NCBI GenBank assembly: GCA_963721445.1
Contig: CAVRIZ010000005.1
Coordinates: 248,001-312,000 of the forward strand
Source: DAIOEK01 sp963721445
Lineage (GTDB): Bacteria; Chloroflexota; Anaerolineae; Anaerolineales; Anaerolineaceae
Length of the DNA stretch: 64,000 nucleotides
Direction: 5' to 3'
Both the position numbers and the translations under genes were made by a program. How positions within the stretch are numbered: the stretch's first letter is position 1; each line of letters starts with the position of its first letter. This document shows, piece after piece, positions 36,154 through 46,169 of the stretch. The notes under the pieces were generated by a model. That model saw only the letters and a list, made by a program, of their open reading frames with translations. It had not been told where the DNA came from and did not search any database.

Positions 36154-38571
36154 ATGAAATTTCTCCCAAGAATAGTATCACTGATGATCCTGGTAACTTT
36201 GTCTGCCTGCCAGCTCAGTAATCCAGCTGATATTTTCAAAAAAGCGACGGTGACACCAACGGTCACTCTGGCTCCAACGGTCGAACCGACGATCACCCCT
36301 ACACCACAACCGACTTCCACGCCCACACCCGCCCCTTCTGCTAGATTGAGTAAAGCCCATGATCTATTTATGTTGGGTGATCTTGACTCGGCAGCCGTTG
36401 AATACCAAAATGCAATAGATTTTAGCTCGGACCCTATCATCCATTCTGAAGCGTTAGCTATGCTGGGAAGGATAGCACTGGCGCAAGGGAAGGATATCAT
36501 CGCATTGGAGCATTTTCGATCGACGATCGAGCTCGGTAATAGCCCGGATTCCGAGGGGATGGCACATTATTATCTTGCCCAAATCTACACAACCTTATCC
36601 CGCTATGAAGATGCGGCTGCTGAATACGAGGCATATTTGACCTCCAAACCCGATGTGTTGGCCGGATACATTTTGGAGAAGAAAGGTGATGCGCTGACAA
36701 ACGCCGGCAATTACCTGGATGCCAACGTTTCCTACAATCGCGCTGTCAGCATTACTGGCGGCAAAGATATTGAACTCGATTTGAAAATAGCTAAAAACCT
36801 GATCTCCCTTTTGGATTATGTAAGCGCGCTTGAAAGACTTAACTATATTTATAACAATTCAACGAATGAATATACACTCGCTCAGGTGGATCTGCTCGTT
36901 GGACAGATCTATTTGTCCCAGGGAGAAGTCCAAACGGCCTATGAACGTTTCCAGGATGCGGTTGACAATTATCCACGCGCATATGATTCATACTCGGCAT
37001 TGGCTGCCCTGGTAAATGATAACCAGCCAGTCAATGAACTAAATCGTGGGTTGATCGATTATTATGTGGGTCAATACAGCCTGGCTGCCGATGTACTGAA
37101 AGATTTTATTCAAGCAAACCCAGCCCATGATGGCACACCCCACTACTATCGAGCATTGGCTCTCACAAACATGAGCGATTATGAAGGCGCGCTGACAGAA
37201 TGGGATGCGTTGATCGCGGACCACGCCGGAGATCGGTTCTATTCTAATGCTTGGGATGAAAAAGCCTATACGCAATGGTATTATTTAGATCGTTATCAGG
37301 AAGCCGCCGAAACGCTTCTTACCTTTATAGCCAATAATCCGTTGGATGGAATGGCGCCCTCCCTTCTGTTTGAGGCAGGCCGAATATATGAACGGGCAGA
37401 TATGCTTGAACAGGCGGCATCTACCTGGGAGAAAATTCCAGGCGAATACTCCGCATCTGAGTATGCTTACATGGGTATTTACTTCTCAGGAATTGCACAA
37501 TATCGTCTGGGCAAATATCCTGAGGCAATGACGGCTTTCCAACGCGCGTTACTCCTCGCAACCGATCCAATCGAAAAATCTGCCTCTTACTTTTGGATGG
37601 GCAAAACATCACTGGCAAAAGGTGATAAAGAAGCGTCTCAAGCCGCCTGGCAGGAGTCATTGAAGCTCGATCCAACCGGATATTACTCCGAACGTGCCCG
37701 CGATATGCTGACCGGGCGTGCCATGATTGAAGCTTGCTCTGTTCTTGATCTCGGGTATGATCTGAACGGTGAGCGCCTGGAAGCCGAACAATGGATGGTT
37801 CAACAGTTTTCTCTACCAACCGATACCAATTTCAATGATCCTGGTTCTCTACTTACTGATCCACGGATCCAGCGGGCACAGGAGTTTTGGCGCCTTGGTT
37901 TGTTTACTGAGGCCAGAAACGAAGTTGAAATCTATCGGGAAGAATTTAAGAATGACCCATTGATCCAATATCGCTTATCAGCCTGGTTGCTTGATCTGGG
38001 TATGTATCGCTCTGCCATTCTTTCCGCCCGCCAGGTCCTTAGTCTGGCAGGATTGGATGACACGGCCACTTTAAACGCACCTGTTTATTTTAATCATATC
38101 CGGTTTGGCACTTACTATCGCGAGCTGGTCACACAGGCAGCACAGGAGCACAACCTGGATCCATTATTAATATTCAGTGTGATACGGCAGGAAAGCCTTT
38201 TCGAACCATTTATCCGATCTTCCGCCAATGCGGAAGGGTTGATGCAAATGCTGCCATCAACCGCCAGGGATGTATCTTCTTTCTATGGGTGGCCAGCGGG
38301 AATGACCGACGATGATATCTATCGTCCGCAAGTGGCTGTCCGCCTGGGAAGTTACTATTTAGCTCAACAAATCACATACCAGGATGGATTTATTCCTGCC
38401 GCTCTTGCAGCCTATAATGGCGGCCCTGGGAACGCAACTGCCTGGCGGGAACTCTCCGGGGATGACCCTGACCTGTTTCTCGAAGTTGTCCGATTCCAGG
38501 AGACCCGGAATTATCTGAGGGCTATCCTCGAAAATTACAATATTTATCGTTCGTTTTACTGCCGACAATAA
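36154..38571 (+). CDS. TPR-containing lytic transglycosylase lipoprotein
   Basis: This protein has 805 residues from the start at 36154 (MKFLPRIVSLMILVTLSACQ), giving a perfect lipobox LSAC (Cys19). A Thr/Pro linker (PTVTLAPTVEPTITPTPQP) is followed by about 12 TPR-like helical repeats through residue 560, for example AHDLFMLGDLDSAAVEYQNA and YRLGKYPEAMTAFQRALLLA. The C-terminal SLT domain contains FSVIRQESLFEPFIRSSANA with the catalytic Glu in RQES, GLMQMLPSTA and AALAAYNGGPGNA. The layout matches Slt70-type soluble transglycosylases, here tethered to the membrane. It should cleave glycan strands to anhydromuropeptides. Confidence 0.92.
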   Translation: MKFLPRIVSLMILVTLSACQLSNPADIFKKATVTPTVTLAPTVEPTITPTPQPTSTPTPAPSARLSKAHDLFMLGDLDSAAVEYQNAIDFSSDPIIHSEALAMLGRIALAQGKDIIALEHFRSTIELGNSPDSEGMAHYYLAQIYTTLSRYEDAAAEYEAYLTSKPDVLAGYILEKKGDALTNAGNYLDANVSYNRAVSITGGKDIELDLKIAKNLISLLDYVSALERLNYIYNNSTNEYTLAQVDLLVGQIYLSQGEVQTAYERFQDAVDNYPRAYDSYSALAALVNDNQPVNELNRGLIDYYVGQYSLAADVLKDFIQANPAHDGTPHYYRALALTNMSDYEGALTEWDALIADHAGDRFYSNAWDEKAYTQWYYLDRYQEAAETLLTFIANNPLDGMAPSLLFEAGRIYERADMLEQAASTWEKIPGEYSASEYAYMGIYFSGIAQYRLGKYPEAMTAFQRALLLATDPIEKSASYFWMGKTSLAKGDKEASQAAWQESLKLDPTGYYSERARDMLTGRAMIEACSVLDLGYDLNGERLEAEQWMVQQFSLPTDTNFNDPGSLLTDPRIQRAQEFWRLGLFTEARNEVEIYREEFKNDPLIQYRLSAWLLDLGMYRSAILSARQVLSLAGLDDTATLNAPVYFNHIRFGTYYRELVTQAAQEHNLDPLLIFSVIRQESLFEPFIRSSANAEGLMQMLPSTARDVSSFYGWPAGMTDDDIYRPQVAVRLGSYYLAQQITYQDGFIPAALAAYNGGPGNATAWRELSGDDPDLFLEVVRFQETRNYLRAILENYNIYRSFYCRQ

Positions 38572-38574
38572 CTG

Positions 38575-38603
38575 AACCCCAAAACCTGATTGGGTCTGGG
38601 GTT
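38575..38603. terminator. Hairpin between lytic transglycosylase and PDH E2 genes
   Basis: AACCCCA (from 38575) pairs with TGGGGTT (ending 38603), with an inner CC/GG-rich loop. The following T tract is weak (CATT) on the plus strand. It sits between two convergent genes. It may work in both directions with limited efficiency. Confidence 0.5.
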
Positions 38604-38634
38604 CATTGGTCGCACTTTTCGGTCAGAATTCAGC

Positions 38635-39900
38635 TCACATAACTAACCAGACAGGGTTTTCGATCAGACGGGTAAGTTCCTGCATGAACTGAGCGGCTTC
38701 CGCCCCATCTGTCACGCGGTGATCCGCTGAGATCGTGATCTTCATCACTTTGCCAGCCCGAATCTGTCCGTCATACACAATAGGTGCATCGTGGACAGCA
38801 CTGACGGCGAGGATTGCCGCTTCGGGTGGGTTAATGATGGCAGCGAAATTCTCCACGCCATACATTCCCAGATTGGATATGGAAAAAGTCGATCCCTCAA
38901 TATCATCGGTCTTCACTTTTCCGGAGCGTGCCCGTGTTACCATGTCCCGAATTTCAGTGGAGATCGTCCGAATATCTTTTTGATCCGCCTTCTTCACGAC
39001 AACCGTCAGTAGTCCATCTTCAATTGTCACGGCAATACCAATATTGATCTCTCCATGACGGAGAATCTCTGTTCCGACAAGGGAAGCATTCAAAGCCGGG
39101 TATTTCAATAGAGCCATCGCAGATGCTTTAACGATAAAGTCGTTGACCGATAGCTTGCCATCGTCCGCGGCTACATTATTGAATTGCTGCCTGAGTTCCA
39201 TCAGATTATCGGCAAGCACCTGACTTGTAATGTAAAAATGCGGAATAGTCTGTTTTGATTCAAGCATCCGGTTGCCTATCGCCGCACGCAGTTTACTGAG
39301 TGGTTTCCGCTCTTCTTTGAGTTTCTGAGGAGCCATGTTCTTACTCGGTGATACTGGTCCAGGTGATACTGCCGTCAGCTTGGGTGTGGTTGCTTTCGCG
39401 AAAGCTGCTTCTACATCCCGACGGACGATACGTCCGTTCGGACCTGTTCCCTGAATATTGCTTAGGTCGATACTGTAATCAATCGCCATACGTCTGGCCA
39501 GGGGCGAGGCAGGCTGGGAGCTTGATGGACTCACTGGCGTTGCTCCTTTTTCAGTCATACTTTCTGATTTCATCGGAGCGGCAGGCTTATCCGTAATAAC
39601 TATGTCTCCGGCAGGTTTCTCTCCTGGTTTTTCTACTGGCTTCGTCTCTTGGAAGTCCTCTCCAACGGTGGTGATGATGGCTATCGGGTCTCCGACCGGT
39701 ACGCTGGAACTCTGAGCAACCAGGTGTTTGGCAACAATACCTGTATATGGACTTTCCACTTCGACGGTCGCCTTGTCAGTTTCGATCTCAGCCAGCACAT
39801 CTCCTTTGGTTATCGATTCCCCTTCTTTTTTTACCCAGCGAACGATGATCCCTTCCGCCATATCAAAACCCAACTTGGGCATTGCCACAGTTTCAGCCAT
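38635..39900 (-). CDS. 2-oxo acid dehydrogenase E2 (dihydrolipoamide acyltransferase)
   Basis: This 421-residue E2 has one lipoyl domain (about residues 1-78) with the lipoylated Lys in EIETDKATVEVE, a Pro/Ser/Ala linker, a peripheral subunit-binding domain (SPLARRMAIDYSIDLSNIQG and GRIVRRDVEAA), a second linker, and a catalytic domain with DFIVKASAMALLKYPALNAS and the active-site block ADHRVTDGAEAAQFM. The ATG at 39900 overlaps the E1-beta stop (ATGA-type overlap, read as TGATGG). With E1-alpha and E1-beta this makes a pyruvate or acetoin/branched-chain dehydrogenase. No E3 gene is in the window. Confidence 0.92.
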   Translation of the reverse strand: MAETVAMPKLGFDMAEGIIVRWVKKEGESITKGDVLAEIETDKATVEVESPYTGIVAKHLVAQSSSVPVGDPIAIITTVGEDFQETKPVEKPGEKPAGDIVITDKPAAPMKSESMTEKGATPVSPSSSQPASPLARRMAIDYSIDLSNIQGTGPNGRIVRRDVEAAFAKATTPKLTAVSPGPVSPSKNMAPQKLKEERKPLSKLRAAIGNRMLESKQTIPHFYITSQVLADNLMELRQQFNNVAADDGKLSVNDFIVKASAMALLKYPALNASLVGTEILRHGEINIGIAVTIEDGLLTVVVKKADQKDIRTISTEIRDMVTRARSGKVKTDDIEGSTFSISNLGMYGVENFAAIINPPEAAILAVSAVHDAPIVYDGQIRAGKVMKITISADHRVTDGAEAAQFMQELTRLIENPVWLVM

Positions 39901-40871
39901 CACACCACCTCCTTGACCGCGGCTACAATATCCGCGACCTGGGGAAGAGCCAATTGCTCCATATTCTTATTGTATGGAAGTGGTACTTCCTTTTGAGCGA
40001 CCCGTTTTATCGGCGCGTCGATAAAGTCGAATGCTTCTTCATAAATTCGAGCGGCTATTTCAGCACCAACCCCGTACGATTTCCACCCTTCCTCAACAAC
40101 AACTGCCCGATTGGTTTTGCGGAAAGATTCCAACACCGGTTCCATGTCGAGTGGACGAAGTGTGCGCAGGTCGACAATCTCCGCTTCGATGCCGTCTTTT
40201 GCCAATTCATCCGCAGCCTTCAGGGATAGTTCCAGCATTTTGCTGTAGGTGACAATCGTGACATCTTTACCAGACTCGCTGGACAATCGACTTTCCAATC
40301 GGCACCAAGTGATCCCCTCAGGGACTTCTCCGCGGGACTGGTAAAGAGTGGCATGTTCGATAAATAGGATCGGGTCATTCGAGCGAATTGCTGATTTTAA
40401 CAATCCCTTGGCATCTGCAGGAGTCCCGGGAGCGACCACCTTTAATCCTGGAAAATGGGCGAAGATGACATCCGGCGTTTGCGAATGGGTGGCGCCCAAT
40501 TGGCGACCTCCCCCGCCAACTGCGCGAATCACGAATGGCAGAACCATCTGACCACCAAACATATAGTGCAGTTTTGCCGCCTCGTTGACGATATGATCCA
40601 TTGCGACAAATGCGAAATTGATGGTCATCAATTCAGCGACCGGTCTTAATCCTGTCAGAGCAGCGCCAATTGCTCCACCAATAATTGCTGTTTCGGCTAT
40701 GGGTGTATCTTTCACCCGTTCGGCTCCAAAATGGTCATAAAAACCCTTGGTGACCGCATAGGTTCCACCCCATACGCCCACTTCCTCACCCATGATGAAT
40801 ACCTTTGGATCGCGCTCCATCTCCTCCCATAATGCCTGGGAAATGGCTTCTCTCATTGTGATTTTCGGCAT
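39900..40871 (-). CDS. 2-oxo acid dehydrogenase E1 beta subunit
   Basis: This 323-residue transketolase-fold subunit begins MPKITMREAISQALWEEMER, with VFIMGEEVGVWGGTYAVTKG, the thiamine-side Glu in DTPIAETAIIGGAIGAALTG, and PVAELMTINFAFVAMDHIVN. GATHSQTPDVIFAHFPGLKV and LRTLRPLDMEPVLESFRKT are typical of pyruvate/acetoin dehydrogenases. It lies between E1-alpha (17 bp gap) and E2 (overlap), so the three are translated from one message. Confidence 0.94.
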   Translation of the reverse strand: MPKITMREAISQALWEEMERDPKVFIMGEEVGVWGGTYAVTKGFYDHFGAERVKDTPIAETAIIGGAIGAALTGLRPVAELMTINFAFVAMDHIVNEAAKLHYMFGGQMVLPFVIRAVGGGGRQLGATHSQTPDVIFAHFPGLKVVAPGTPADAKGLLKSAIRSNDPILFIEHATLYQSRGEVPEGITWCRLESRLSSESGKDVTIVTYSKMLELSLKAADELAKDGIEAEIVDLRTLRPLDMEPVLESFRKTNRAVVVEEGWKSYGVGAEIAARIYEEAFDFIDAPIKRVAQKEVPLPYNKNMEQLALPQVADIVAAVKEVV

Positions 40872-40888
40872 GATGATTTCCTCCCCGC

Positions 40889-41848
40889 CTATGCATCCAT
40901 ATAGATATGTTCAAATAGCTCTTCAGGAGCAGGCTCCGGACTTGCTTCAGCAAATTCGACCGCTTTTCGAATTTCTTCATCTGCTTTTTTATTCAAGGCT
41001 AGCAGTTCATTCGGAGTTGCCGTATTGGAATCTTCCAGATATTTTAAATAGATGCCTATGGGATCGTTTTCCTGCCATAGGTGAACCTCATCCTGTTTGC
41101 GATATCGTTCCGGATCACCCATCGAGTGTCCTCGAAAACGGTAGGTCATTACTTCAAGGAAGTAAGGTCCTTTTCCAGATTTGACATATTCAAGTCCAAC
41201 CTCAGCAGCTTTGCGAACTGCCATCAGACTCATTCCATCCACCTGGGCGCTGATCATCCCGTAACCTTCCGCTTTCTGGCTGATCTCAGATACAGCGGAG
41301 GCTCTTTCAACTGATGTGCCCATCCCGTATTGATTGTTTTCACATACCCACAAAATCGGCAAATTCCATACTTTTGCCAGGTTGACCGCCTCATGAAAAA
41401 AACCGATATTGGTTGCACCTTCGCCAAAGAAACAAATGGTAGCTGCTTTATTGTTTTGATATTTATCCCCAATAGCCAATCCAGCCGCGAGCGGTAAATG
41501 TGCTCCGACAATCGCATGACCGCCCCAAAAATTTTTTGAGACATCTGCCATATGCATGGAGCCGCCCCGACCATGCGAACAGCCAGTTTTCTTGCCTAAT
41601 AGTTCTGCCATGATCACATTTGAGGAGAGTCCACAGTTGATGGCAATACCATGGTCGCGATAAGCAGTGATGACCCTATCAGACGGTTCCCTGGCAGAAA
41701 TGACACCTGTGGAGACGGCTTCCTGCCCAATATACAGGTGGAGAAATCCACCGATCTTCCCCTGTTGATAGAGTTCGGCAGCTTTTTCTTCCAACCTGCG
41801 AATTACTACCATCTGGTAATAAAGGTCGAGGTATTCTTTTTTCTTCAT
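40889..41848 (-). CDS. 2-oxo acid dehydrogenase E1 alpha subunit, pyruvate/acetoin type
   Basis: This 319-residue thiamine-diphosphate subunit has YIGQEAVSTGVISAREPSDR, CSHGRGGSMHMADVSKNFWG and AIVGAHLPLAAGLAIGDKYQ. The ThDP/Mg motif is GEGATNIGFFHEAVNLAKV...NNQYGMGT. The phospho-loop-like RFRGHSMGDPERYRKQDE follows. The HMAD/FWGGHAIVG pattern is that of pyruvate or acetoin dehydrogenase E1-alpha rather than branched-chain enzymes. It is first in the operon, with a GGGGAGG ribosome site. Acetoin versus pyruvate cannot be settled here; the absence of acetoin accessory genes favours pyruvate. Confidence 0.93.
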   Translation of the reverse strand: MKKKEYLDLYYQMVVIRRLEEKAAELYQQGKIGGFLHLYIGQEAVSTGVISAREPSDRVITAYRDHGIAINCGLSSNVIMAELLGKKTGCSHGRGGSMHMADVSKNFWGGHAIVGAHLPLAAGLAIGDKYQNNKAATICFFGEGATNIGFFHEAVNLAKVWNLPILWVCENNQYGMGTSVERASAVSEISQKAEGYGMISAQVDGMSLMAVRKAAEVGLEYVKSGKGPYFLEVMTYRFRGHSMGDPERYRKQDEVHLWQENDPIGIYLKYLEDSNTATPNELLALNKKADEEIRKAVEFAEASPEPAPEELFEHIYMDA

Positions 41849-41930
41849 TATGTCCTCCCCTTTCGGTGGGTGCTATTGAATGAATTCTATCTTACCCACC
41901 TGCGCAATTCAAAGAAACCCTTCTATATGC

Positions 41931-41958
41931 ATTATACAAAGGATGTTATTCGGTTCAA
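41931..41958 (-). promoter_or_regulatory. Promoter of the E1a-E1b-E2 operon
   Basis: On the minus strand TTGAAC (41953-41958), a 16 bp spacer and TATAAT (41931-41936). The expected start is near 41924, giving a leader of about 75 nt to the E1-alpha ATG at 41848. Confidence 0.6.
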
Positions 41959-42016
41959 AAAGATCTATTTTTATTATCTTGTACATAGAATGTTGGATTG
42001 GACTATAAGTTAAACC

Positions 42017-42916
42017 TTACGGGAGGAAGACATTCATCCCAGTAGCTATTGCCGAAAGATGTAGGTGATAAGCCAGCGACATCTCCGTAAATGGGGAGAA
42101 ACCACATTGCCCGCAATGGATATGGGCTCGGTCTTTCAGATAACAACCCTGGTTAATACTTCCATCAGGGTTCGCATTATCAACCAACCACTCTTCACAA
42201 TGCCAGGTGTTTTTTTTGAGCGCATACAAACCCGCGACTGAATTCATGACCGGGAATCCTTTTTTCTTCATGGAAATCAGACTATCCAAAACCTTTTCTC
42301 GATCGGGTTCTGAGACGAGCAAGGTGTGGTCCTTGGTGTACGGATAATAGAACTGGATTGTGAATCCATTCACAAATCCTGCAAGGTCCCGGATTACTTC
42401 GGGCACTTCGTGAACATTGATTGAATTGATCGTGATGTGTGCCAATATTCGAGGATGCGAGGAATTGTGAATGTTATCCATTAATTGTTTGTAGACACCC
42501 TCTCCTCGCAGGTGGTCGTGTGTCGCCGGTTTGCCATCAATACTGACCCAGAGAATATCTGGCATGGCCGTTAATTTCTGGGTGCCGTTGGTGGTCATCC
42601 CGACACAAAAAAATCTTTTTTTAGCTTCATGAACAATCTCACTAATCGTGTGATCTCTGTCCCTCCACAGGAAAGGCTCACCACCTTCGAAAACCACAAT
42701 TTTATTTCCCCGATCTTTCAACTGATCCAGGGTGGATAAGACGCCTTCAAATGTCTGCTGCTGAGATGGATAGGTGTGATAAGGACATTGGATGCATCTC
42801 AAATTACACGCGTATGTGAGTTTGTAACTGGCGAGAAATGGCCTCTTTTGACCGGACAGATAGAATTGCCTGGCGATTGCCCACATCCGTTGTAGAGATT
42901 GGTAATTGACGCGCAT
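42017..42916 (-). CDS. Radical SAM protein, HpnH-like, function unknown
   Basis: This 299-residue radical SAM enzyme has the cluster motif YACNLRCIQCPYH (CxxxCxxC) at about residues 35-47. Further radical-SAM strands follow: FEGGEPFLWRDRD, GMTTNGTQKL and ILWVSIDGKPATHDHLRGEG, where the last resembles SPASM/HpnH-type proteins. The C-terminal part has the cysteines WHCEEWLVDN, GCYLKD and HCGQCGFSP, which could bind an auxiliary Fe-S cluster. It stands alone between the PDH genes and ppdK with no peptide precursor gene visible nearby, so the substrate is unknown. Confidence 0.82.
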   Translation of the reverse strand: MRVNYQSLQRMWAIARQFYLSGQKRPFLASYKLTYACNLRCIQCPYHTYPSQQQTFEGVLSTLDQLKDRGNKIVVFEGGEPFLWRDRDHTISEIVHEAKKRFFCVGMTTNGTQKLTAMPDILWVSIDGKPATHDHLRGEGVYKQLMDNIHNSSHPRILAHITINSINVHEVPEVIRDLAGFVNGFTIQFYYPYTKDHTLLVSEPDREKVLDSLISMKKKGFPVMNSVAGLYALKKNTWHCEEWLVDNANPDGSINQGCYLKDRAHIHCGQCGFSPFTEMSLAYHLHLSAIATGMNVFLP

Positions 42917-42974
42917 CCTTCACTCCTGCAAATATCATAATCCATCCGGTTGGTTTTTAGTACTATCGAATTAT

Positions 42975-43007
42975 AAAAACCAGGCGGATTTTCATCCAGC
43001 CTGGTTT
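42975..43007 (-). terminator. Terminator after pyruvate phosphate dikinase
   Basis: Reading the minus strand, AAACCAGGC pairs with GCCTGGTTT around a 13 nt loop and is followed by TTTTTATAATT. It lies 27 bp past the ppdK stop. Confidence 0.85.
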
Positions 43008-43033
43008 CATTCCTACTTGATCCAAGAATACTG

Positions 43034-45823
43034 TTATTGACGATGTTTCAGGGCAGCATGGGCAGCGGCCAGTCGGGCAATCGGTACCCGGAAGGGAGAG
43101 CAGCTTACGTAGTTATTTCCGATCATATGGCAGAACTCAATGGAGGAAGGATCGCCACCATGTTCGCCGCAGATTCCAACCTCGAGGTCCGGTCGGGTTG
43201 ACCGACCATCATCCACGGCCATTCGCATCAGGCGACCGACGCCATCCCTGTCCAACTGCTGGAAGGGATTCTTGGGCAGAATTCCCTGCTCCACATAGGT
43301 GACCAGGAAATTGCGTTCTGCATCGTCACGGCTGTACCCGAAGGTCATTTGGGTGAGATCGTTTGTGCCAAAAGAGAAGAACTGGGCAAGCTTGGCAATC
43401 TCGGCTGCAGTCACAGCAGCCCGCGGAATTTCGATCATGGTTCCGAACTTATACTCAACCTTTACGCCTTTTTCTTCCATTACTTTCTTACCGATGGCTT
43501 CCAGGCGTGGTTGGATCCATTCCAATTCTTTGACCGTTCCAGTCAGTGGGATCATGATTTCCGCTTTGGGTTTGAATCCTTCTTTCGCAACATCGCAGGC
43601 GGCTTCGAATATGGCACGAACCTGCATCTCTACGATCTCCGGGAAGACAATACTCAAACGAACACCGCGCAGTCCCATCATCGGGTTGCTTTCATGCATA
43701 GATTTGACTGCCGCGTGAACTTTTTCAAGGCTGGCGATCTCTTTTGTATCCCCTTTTCCAACTGCGTACAGGCTCAAATTTGCGATCCGTTTGGTAATTA
43801 TTTCTTCATACAATTGCTCTTCAGCCGGTAGGAATTCATGCAAAGGCGGGTCGATCAACCGGATGATGACAGGGAAACCGTTCTTGTCCTTGTCATTGTC
43901 CACCATGGCTTTGAACAACCCGGCGAAGTCTGACCTCTGTGAGGGTAACAGTTCGTTCAATGCTTCAATGCGTCCTTCCACGGTGTCAGCCAATATCATA
44001 CGCTGAACGATTGGAAGACGCTCCGGCTCGAAGAACATATGCTCAGTACGGCAAAGGCCGATACCTACCGCTCCATAAGAACGGGCGCGTTGGGCGTCTT
44101 TGGGATAGTCAGCATTCGCCCAGACCTGCAATCCACGGGTTTTCCCCTGGGCGGTGGTGCGAATATCTTTCCGGGCTGATATTTCATCTGCCCAGGAGAG
44201 GAGAGTAAGAAGATCGGTTTGTTCTTCCAATTTTGGAACGGAGACACTCACTTTGCCAAGGAAGACCTGGCCGGTAGTACCATCGACTGAAATCCATTCA
44301 CCTTCTTTGACTACAACACCATTGCATTCCATCTGGCGCTTGTCCAGATCGATTCGAACGCTGGATGCACCGACGACACAGGGAACACCAAATTGGCGGG
44401 CAACTACTGCCGCATGAGAGGTCGCTCCACCTTCGCTGGTGAGAATGCCTTTGGCTGCCAACATACCATGAACATCATCCGGTTTGGTAAATGGACGAAC
44501 CATGATGACATCCTGTTTCTCTTCTTTGGCATATCTTTCAGCAGTATCCGCGTCAAAATAGATCTGACCCACGGCCGCGCCCGGGGAAGCGTTGACACCA
44601 GTCGCGAAGAACCGGCCTTCCTTTTTGGCAGTTTCAAAACCTTTGAGGTCGAACTGGGGATGAAGCAATGTGTCAACATTTTCAGGGGTTACACGCAGAA
44701 TCGCTTCTTCCTTGGAAATCAGCTTCTCATGGACCATATCGACAGCCATCTTAACTGCCGCTTTCGCGGTACGTTTACCGCTTCGAGTCTGAAGCATCCA
44801 GAGCTTTTTGTTTTCAATGGTGAATTCTACGTCCTGCATATCGCGGTAATGCTTTTCAAGCCGGGCAGTGATCTCCATGAATTGTTTGTAGGCTTCCGGC
44901 AGTTCTTTTTCGAGTTTAATGATCTTTTCCGTGTTTCGGATACCGGCAACCACATCTTCACCCTGTGCGTTCAGCAGGTACTCACCAAACATGGTTGCTT
45001 CACCGGTATTTGGCTCACGTGTGAAAGCGACACCTGTTCCGGATTCCCAACCCATATTCCCGAAAACCATGGTGACGATATTGACTGCAGTACCCAGGTC
45101 ATCCGGGATATTGGTGGCGCGGCGATAATCGACAGCCCTCTTACCGTTCCAGGATTTGAAAACTGCTTCCATTGCCAGTTTTAGTTGCTCCAAAGGTTCC
45201 TGAGGGAAATCGAAACCATTTTCTTCGCGGACAACCGACTTGAATTTATCGGTCAAAACCTTAAGGTCAGCGGCGGTTAGGTCAGTATCAGATTTGGCGC
45301 CTTTCTGATGCTTATATGCTTCGAGCACATCCTCGAAAGCTTCATCAGACATACCAAGAACCACGGATCCAAACATTTGAACCAGGCGGCGGTAGGAATC
45401 ATAAACAAAGCGTTCATTGTTCGTAAGGCGGACCATTCCCCGCGCAGTTTTATCGTTCAAACCGATATTCAAAACCGTATCCATCATGCCTGGCATGGAG
45501 AATTTCGCCCCTGATCGACAGGAAACAAGTAATGGATTTGCGGCAGAGCCGAATTTCTTACCCGATGCGGCTTCCACTTTTCGAAGTGCCTTCATCACCT
45601 GACTCCACATTCCTTCCGGGAATTGGCCAGATTTTTGATATGCGTTACATGCTTCGGTAGTGACGGTGAAGAATGGTGGGACCGGTAAATGGATCCGGGT
45701 CATTTCAGCCAGGTTGGCACCTTTGCCGCCCAGCAAACCACGGACCTTATCCCAATCTCCCTTGACGTACTTTTCGGCTTGTTCTACTTCATTGAAAAGA
45801 AAAACCCATTTCTTTGCTGCCAT
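43034..45823 (-). CDS. ppdK: Pyruvate, phosphate dikinase
   Basis: This 929-residue enzyme interconverts pyruvate + ATP + Pi and PEP + AMP + PPi. The N-terminal nucleotide-binding domain has GGKGANLAEMTR, SCRSGAKFSMPGMMDTVLN and GTGVAFTREPNTGE. The phosphohistidine domain has LTSEGGATSHAAVVARQFG with the catalytic His. The C-terminal TIM-barrel has GLRGVRLSIVFPEI, SFGTNDLTQMTFGYSRDD and the acid/base Cys in GICGEHGGDP. Length is slightly above the usual 870-890. It shares the pyruvate node with the PDH genes just downstream. A GGAGGATCT site precedes the ATG. Confidence 0.96.
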   Translation of the reverse strand: MAAKKWVFLFNEVEQAEKYVKGDWDKVRGLLGGKGANLAEMTRIHLPVPPFFTVTTEACNAYQKSGQFPEGMWSQVMKALRKVEAASGKKFGSAANPLLVSCRSGAKFSMPGMMDTVLNIGLNDKTARGMVRLTNNERFVYDSYRRLVQMFGSVVLGMSDEAFEDVLEAYKHQKGAKSDTDLTAADLKVLTDKFKSVVREENGFDFPQEPLEQLKLAMEAVFKSWNGKRAVDYRRATNIPDDLGTAVNIVTMVFGNMGWESGTGVAFTREPNTGEATMFGEYLLNAQGEDVVAGIRNTEKIIKLEKELPEAYKQFMEITARLEKHYRDMQDVEFTIENKKLWMLQTRSGKRTAKAAVKMAVDMVHEKLISKEEAILRVTPENVDTLLHPQFDLKGFETAKKEGRFFATGVNASPGAAVGQIYFDADTAERYAKEEKQDVIMVRPFTKPDDVHGMLAAKGILTSEGGATSHAAVVARQFGVPCVVGASSVRIDLDKRQMECNGVVVKEGEWISVDGTTGQVFLGKVSVSVPKLEEQTDLLTLLSWADEISARKDIRTTAQGKTRGLQVWANADYPKDAQRARSYGAVGIGLCRTEHMFFEPERLPIVQRMILADTVEGRIEALNELLPSQRSDFAGLFKAMVDNDKDKNGFPVIIRLIDPPLHEFLPAEEQLYEEIITKRIANLSLYAVGKGDTKEIASLEKVHAAVKSMHESNPMMGLRGVRLSIVFPEIVEMQVRAIFEAACDVAKEGFKPKAEIMIPLTGTVKELEWIQPRLEAIGKKVMEEKGVKVEYKFGTMIEIPRAAVTAAEIAKLAQFFSFGTNDLTQMTFGYSRDDAERNFLVTYVEQGILPKNPFQQLDRDGVGRLMRMAVDDGRSTRPDLEVGICGEHGGDPSSIEFCHMIGNNYVSCSPFRVPIARLAAAHAALKHRQ

Positions 45824-46169
45824 AGATCCTCCAAAAAGAGTATGATTTTTTATATACCCGGTGGTACCAGGTGTTTAAATTTAAGCCGTTAAACGGATGA
45901 TTTTACCACAGTTGACTATACAAAGAGAGTTAATTCTGGCAATATTCGAGTGTTTTGCTCGATATTTTGATTAGTTTTCTCAATCAAAAAAGTTTTCTCA
46001 AGAGATTATCCATATGTATTGCGTATCTACCCAATTTCCTGTTCAATTGTGTAAATAGTAAACTTTTTTAATCACTTAAAGTAGGGTATGATTTGTTAAG
46101 TAGATGCAAGGTACACCCTCATAATCCTAGGGCATAATTAACGTGCTTGGATGATTGACCGGAGGTACG
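45824..46169. other. AT-rich divergent intergenic region between ppdK and receiver gene
   Basis: About 345 bp without a gene, much more AT-rich than its surroundings. It contains the inverted repeat TTGATTAG...CTCAATCAA around 45968-45988 and a possible -10, TATGAT, at about 46087 for the plus-strand receiver gene. I see no open frame or RNA gene here. It must hold the promoters of ppdK (minus) and the receiver gene (plus). Confidence 0.4.
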
